Positions 61,448-64,000 of a DNA stretch of 64,000 nt are shown here, in pieces. The DNA comes from Oceanipulchritudo sp049975345 (GTDB taxonomy: Bacteria > Verrucomicrobiota > Verrucomicrobiia > Opitutales > Oceanipulchritudinaceae). Numbering within the stretch: the first letter of the stretch is position 1; each line of letters opens with the position of its first letter. The notes beneath the pieces were generated by a model, which did not search any database, was not told the DNA's origin, and saw nothing but the letters and a program-made list of their open reading frames with translations. The stretch is from positions 31,667 through 95,666 of the forward strand of contig JBNGDP010000002.1 in NCBI GenBank assembly GCA_049975345.1. The letters run 5' to 3'. Position numbers and translations under genes: made by a program.

Positions 61448-63241
61448 ATGGATACGGTTGCTCCCTTCCCAAAGGGTCGGCGCGCCGCGTGCGTGCGGGC
61501 TATTCTTTCTTTCGGATTCACCCTGCTGGCGGCCCTCGGGCTTTCAGCGGATCCCTGGCAGGCGCCAGCCAGCTACTACAGCGGGGCCACGGGCACCGGT
61601 GAGACGCTCAAATTAAACCTGACGGTCGCCATGGCCACCGGGCACATTCAAGCCACCTACGGTGACTACCGCTATATGTCGCCCGTGATCGATGCCGACC
61701 TGAGCCAGCCGGGTAACATTATTCTGGTGTATAACCGGGCATCGGTCAGTGGTGCCTGGGACTTGGGCAACACCTGGAACCGGGAGCATGTCTGGCCCCA
61801 ATCCCTCCAGCCCGGCGATGCAAGCAATTCCTCAACGGGAAACCTGGGCGACCCGCATGCCCTTCGCCCATGCAATCCCAGCATCAATTCCTCCCGTGGC
61901 AACAAGCCCTTTGGATTTGAAGACACAACCGGGACCTATGGGTCCCTCGGCTCCTACTACTTTCCCGGTGATTCCGACAAAGGTGACATCGCCCGCAGCC
62001 TGTTCTATTCGGATACCCGCTGGACCTCTCTGGGGATTTCGCTGACGGACTCCTTTCCCGGAACGGATGAAATGGGCGATTTATCCTCGCTGATTGCCTG
62101 GCACTACCTCGACGTCCCCGACGAGTTCGAACGTCGTCGCAACCATGCGATCTACAGCTATTCCTTCACCGAACGGGACGGCTCGACTACTACCAACATT
62201 TACTCGACCAATAACCGCAACGCTTACGTCGATCGACCCGAGTTCGTCTGGTCGGTGTACGTGGGCAACAACGACTCCCAGCTCTATGTCGGCAGCGGGC
62301 CCGACCTCAATGGAGGCTCCTCGGTGGACGTGAACCTGGGGCCGGTATTTGTCGGCTCCGCCCTCCCCGCTGAGCAGGCAGTAATGCTGTACCGCACCGG
62401 ATTTGACGGCACTTACTACGAAGTGGCCCCCTTCGGGAGCGCGACTTCATCCATTGAAGGCCGTTATAATGCCTTCCCCATCAATGCCACAGGCTTTGAC
62501 AGCACAACCCTTCTGGTCGGGCTCGATGGATCGACGACCTCCGCGGGGCAGCTCTCCGGCACCGTCGTCATCGACAACCTTGACATCACAACCACTCCCG
62601 GCACGAACGGATTGGGTGCCGAGGATCAGAACGACGTCATCAACGTCTTCCTGGACGTTCTGGATCGCTCCAATGGTTCATTCGCCCCCGATAGTGACAC
62701 GAATGTGCTCATCTATGATTTCGGCACGATCCCCAAGGGGGCCGGGGACGCAACGGTCGGATTCGACATCTTCAACCTCGTTGCAACAGCTGGCTACACC
62801 GCATCCCTGGACGCCACCGCCGGAACCGCAGCGGGCGACACCGGCGTTTTGACCACGGACTTTGCCCCTTTTACGGCTTTGGCCCCGGGCTCCAGCGCAA
62901 GCTTCAACGCCACTCTGGACGATGCGGTGGTTGGCTCCTTCAGTGCGGTTTACCAATTTCGCGTGTTTGATGACCAGACGATCCCCGGTGCCACGGAGGG
63001 TAACGTTCTTCAACTGGAGCTGACCGGTGAAGTTAGCGCGAGTGTAAGCCCCTCCATTTCCATCACCAGGATAAGCGGCNNNNNNNNNNGCGGCAACTCC
63101 CTGCAGATAGAATTTACCGGTATTCTCCAGTCCAGCGAGGCCCTGGATGGTTGGGCCGACCTGGACCCGCAGCCAAGCAGTCCTTACATCTGGAGCCCGA
63201 GCCCTTCCGAGCCCAGGCTGTTTTTCCGGGCGAGGGACTAG
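61448..63241 (+). CDS. Secreted endonuclease I (EndA-type) family protein with assembly gap
   Basis: This 597-aa exported protein has a hydrophobic signal after a basic start (RAILSFGFTLLAALGLSA). The endonuclease I core lies at about residues 40-290. Landmarks are WNREHVWPQSLQ near 113, carrying the conserved His, and GDPHALRPCNPSINSSRGN near 138, supplying metal-binding and Asn residues. A C-terminal beta-rich region of about 300 residues follows, including an Ig/choice-of-anchor-like segment and a verrucomicrobial C-terminal end. It probably degrades extracellular DNA for nutrients. Ten Ns at 63080-63089 leave four unresolved residues; the frame continues after them, but the true gap size may differ. 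Confidence 0.83.
   Translation: MDTVAPFPKGRRAACVRAILSFGFTLLAALGLSADPWQAPASYYSGATGTGETLKLNLTVAMATGHIQATYGDYRYMSPVIDADLSQPGNIILVYNRASVSGAWDLGNTWNREHVWPQSLQPGDASNSSTGNLGDPHALRPCNPSINSSRGNKPFGFEDTTGTYGSLGSYYFPGDSDKGDIARSLFYSDTRWTSLGISLTDSFPGTDEMGDLSSLIAWHYLDVPDEFERRRNHAIYSYSFTERDGSTTTNIYSTNNRNAYVDRPEFVWSVYVGNNDSQLYVGSGPDLNGGSSVDVNLGPVFVGSALPAEQAVMLYRTGFDGTYYEVAPFGSATSSIEGRYNAFPINATGFDSTTLLVGLDGSTTSAGQLSGTVVIDNLDITTTPGTNGLGAEDQNDVINVFLDVLDRSNGSFAPDSDTNVLIYDFGTIPKGAGDATVGFDIFNLVATAGYTASLDATAGTAAGDTGVLTTDFAPFTALAPGSSASFNATLDDAVVGSFSAVYQFRVFDDQTIPGATEGNVLQLELTGEVSASVSPSISITRISGXXXXGNSLQIEFTGILQSSEALDGWADLDPQPSSPYIWSPSPSEPRLFFRARD
63080..63089. other. Assembly gap of 10 Ns
   Basis: The gap lies inside the endonuclease gene and is flanked on both sides by GCGGC, so a short repeat may have caused the break. 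Gap size is probably a placeholder. Confidence 0.95.
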
Positions 63242-63355
63242 TTCGAAGCGGATCGAGGTCATCCAATACCTGAGGCCCCACTCATTGGGTGTCAGTGGGG
63301 AAGATTTCTTCCTTGCCAGCGGAGGGGATTTACTGTTTTTTAACGATTGTTTGGA

Positions 63356-63925
63356 ATGAAGTGCGGCAAACTCACTACAACGATCCTGGGCCACATACTG
63401 TTCGCGGGAATGGTCCTCACCTCCGCAAGCGGCGCGGTCTTTAATTCGCTGGATTGGCTGCCGGTCACCTCCAGCATCAACATCTCCTTTGACGCTATCC
63501 AATCGGAATTCGGAGCCGGGGGCGCCTACGAGGGATACCGTCACGCCACCCTGCAGGAAACCACGGACCTGGCCACCGGCTTTGGGTACAGCTTTTCCGC
63601 CACCCCGGAAGAGAACTCCGCCGCCATCGAGGACCTGCACAGTTTCCTCGGCACCACCGCCTTCCGCACCCTTCCCTACTACCAGTTTTCCACCCTCGGC
63701 TACACCGCCGACGGTACCCGCTTCGATATCCGTCTGGTCATGATTGATGTGAACACCCCCGCCACCTGGCAGGGGGACGTCTACGAGACCAATTACGGAT
63801 TCTTTGACCTCTCCAACGCGGAGATCGGGCACTATCTGGTCCAATCCGTTCCCGAACCGGCACAGCTAGCCCTCCTCATGGGCGTCGGTTCCCTGTTGCT
63901 GGTGCTGCACCGCAAGCGGCGGTGA
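63356..63925 (+). CDS. PEP-CTERM sorting-domain protein
   Basis: This exported protein of about 189 aa has signal peptide MKCGKLTTTILGHILFAGM. A soluble beta-rich domain of unknown family follows. The C-terminal sorting signal is VPEPAQLALLMGVGSLLLV followed by HRKRR. This tripartite tail (PEP motif, helix, basic end) marks substrates of exosortase, which moves them to the cell surface or matrix. No exosortase lies in the window. I chose ATG 63356 over the TTG at 63347. Confidence 0.85.
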   Translation: MKCGKLTTTILGHILFAGMVLTSASGAVFNSLDWLPVTSSINISFDAIQSEFGAGGAYEGYRHATLQETTDLATGFGYSFSATPEENSAAIEDLHSFLGTTAFRTLPYYQFSTLGYTADGTRFDIRLVMIDVNTPATWQGDVYETNYGFFDLSNAEIGHYLVQSVPEPAQLALLMGVGSLLLVLHRKRR

Positions 63926-64000
63926 GCGCGGTTCCACAGCGGAGGGGTGACCGCAGAGAGCGCCGGTAGCGCGGAGGGCTACTACCATACCCTCTTGATA

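Noticed and set aside
1..64000. Search by eye for CRISPR arrays, tRNA or rRNA genes, IS elements and integrases
   Set aside because: No regularly spaced repeats, cloverleaf-like sequences, terminal inverted repeats with transposase, or recombinase motifs were seen. This was a reading, not a computed scan.

Overview
The window looks like a dense, GC-rich (roughly 60 percent) chromosomal piece of a marine-type Verrucomicrobiota, probably class Opitutia (Puniceicoccales or relatives). This is inferred from several features. There are two formylglycine-type sulfatases, GH42 and GH4 enzymes and a heparinase II/III-like protein. There are also large secreted beta-helix and beta-propeller proteins, tandem Gloeo_Verruco-type repeats, a PEP-CTERM sorting signal and OPT-like membrane proteins of the DUF6784/DUF6785 kind. 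A run of 10 Ns at 63080-63089 shows it is a draft assembly. I saw no tRNA, rRNA, CRISPR array, IS element or integrase, and no gene-free stretch longer than about 300 bp.

Layout. Bases 1-3399 (minus) hold a peptide-type ABC importer whose substrate-binding protein is fused to its permease, followed by the start of a second permease. Bases 3563-6507 (plus) hold a HAD phosphatase and a RecD2 helicase. Bases 6442-18924 form a polysaccharide-degradation neighbourhood: sulfatase plus a CNT nucleoside transporter with an internal deletion, a GH42-like enzyme, a secreted pectate-lyase-like/FN3/CBM6 protein, a GH42 beta-galactosidase and a heparinase II/III-like lyase.

Bases 31572 down to 18929 (minus) are one tightly overlapping six-gene envelope operon. 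It encodes a minimal FtsX-type permease, two MacB/LolD-type ATPases, a 961-aa OPT-like membrane protein, a 1845-aa FtsX protein with a large extracytoplasmic domain containing two LysM-like repeats, and a second OPT-like protein. I do not recognise it as a described system and consider it the best candidate for something new. Just upstream lie an ECF sigma factor, a membrane-anchored anti-sigma-like protein and a small exported protein, ending in a clear terminator.

Bases 33370-36315 hold a small basic secreted protein, a GH4 glycosidase and its divergent AraC regulator. Bases 39913 down to 36263 (minus) encode an acyl-CoA carboxylase (carboxyltransferase, biotin carboxylase, biotin carrier). 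The biotin carboxylase has lost the usual catalytic residues. Bases 46590 down to 39998 (minus) encode a sulfatase, then a LolA-like periplasmic protein, two LolC/E-like permeases, a LolD-like ATPase and an outer-membrane beta-barrel. The last five look like one trans-envelope export pathway.

Bases 47156-52879 (plus) encode a complete tripartite RND efflux pump. The right end carries an esterase fused to Gloeo_Verruco repeats, a 1192-aa secreted beta-propeller protein, an AsmA-like anchored protein and an NAD(P)-dependent epimerase with no canonical start codon ahead of its nucleotide-binding motif. It ends with a secreted endonuclease I family protein containing the N gap and a PEP-CTERM protein. 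Several boundaries carry short tandem or inverted repeats (hexamers at 9064-9138, heptamers at 30950-30984 and 49710-49737).
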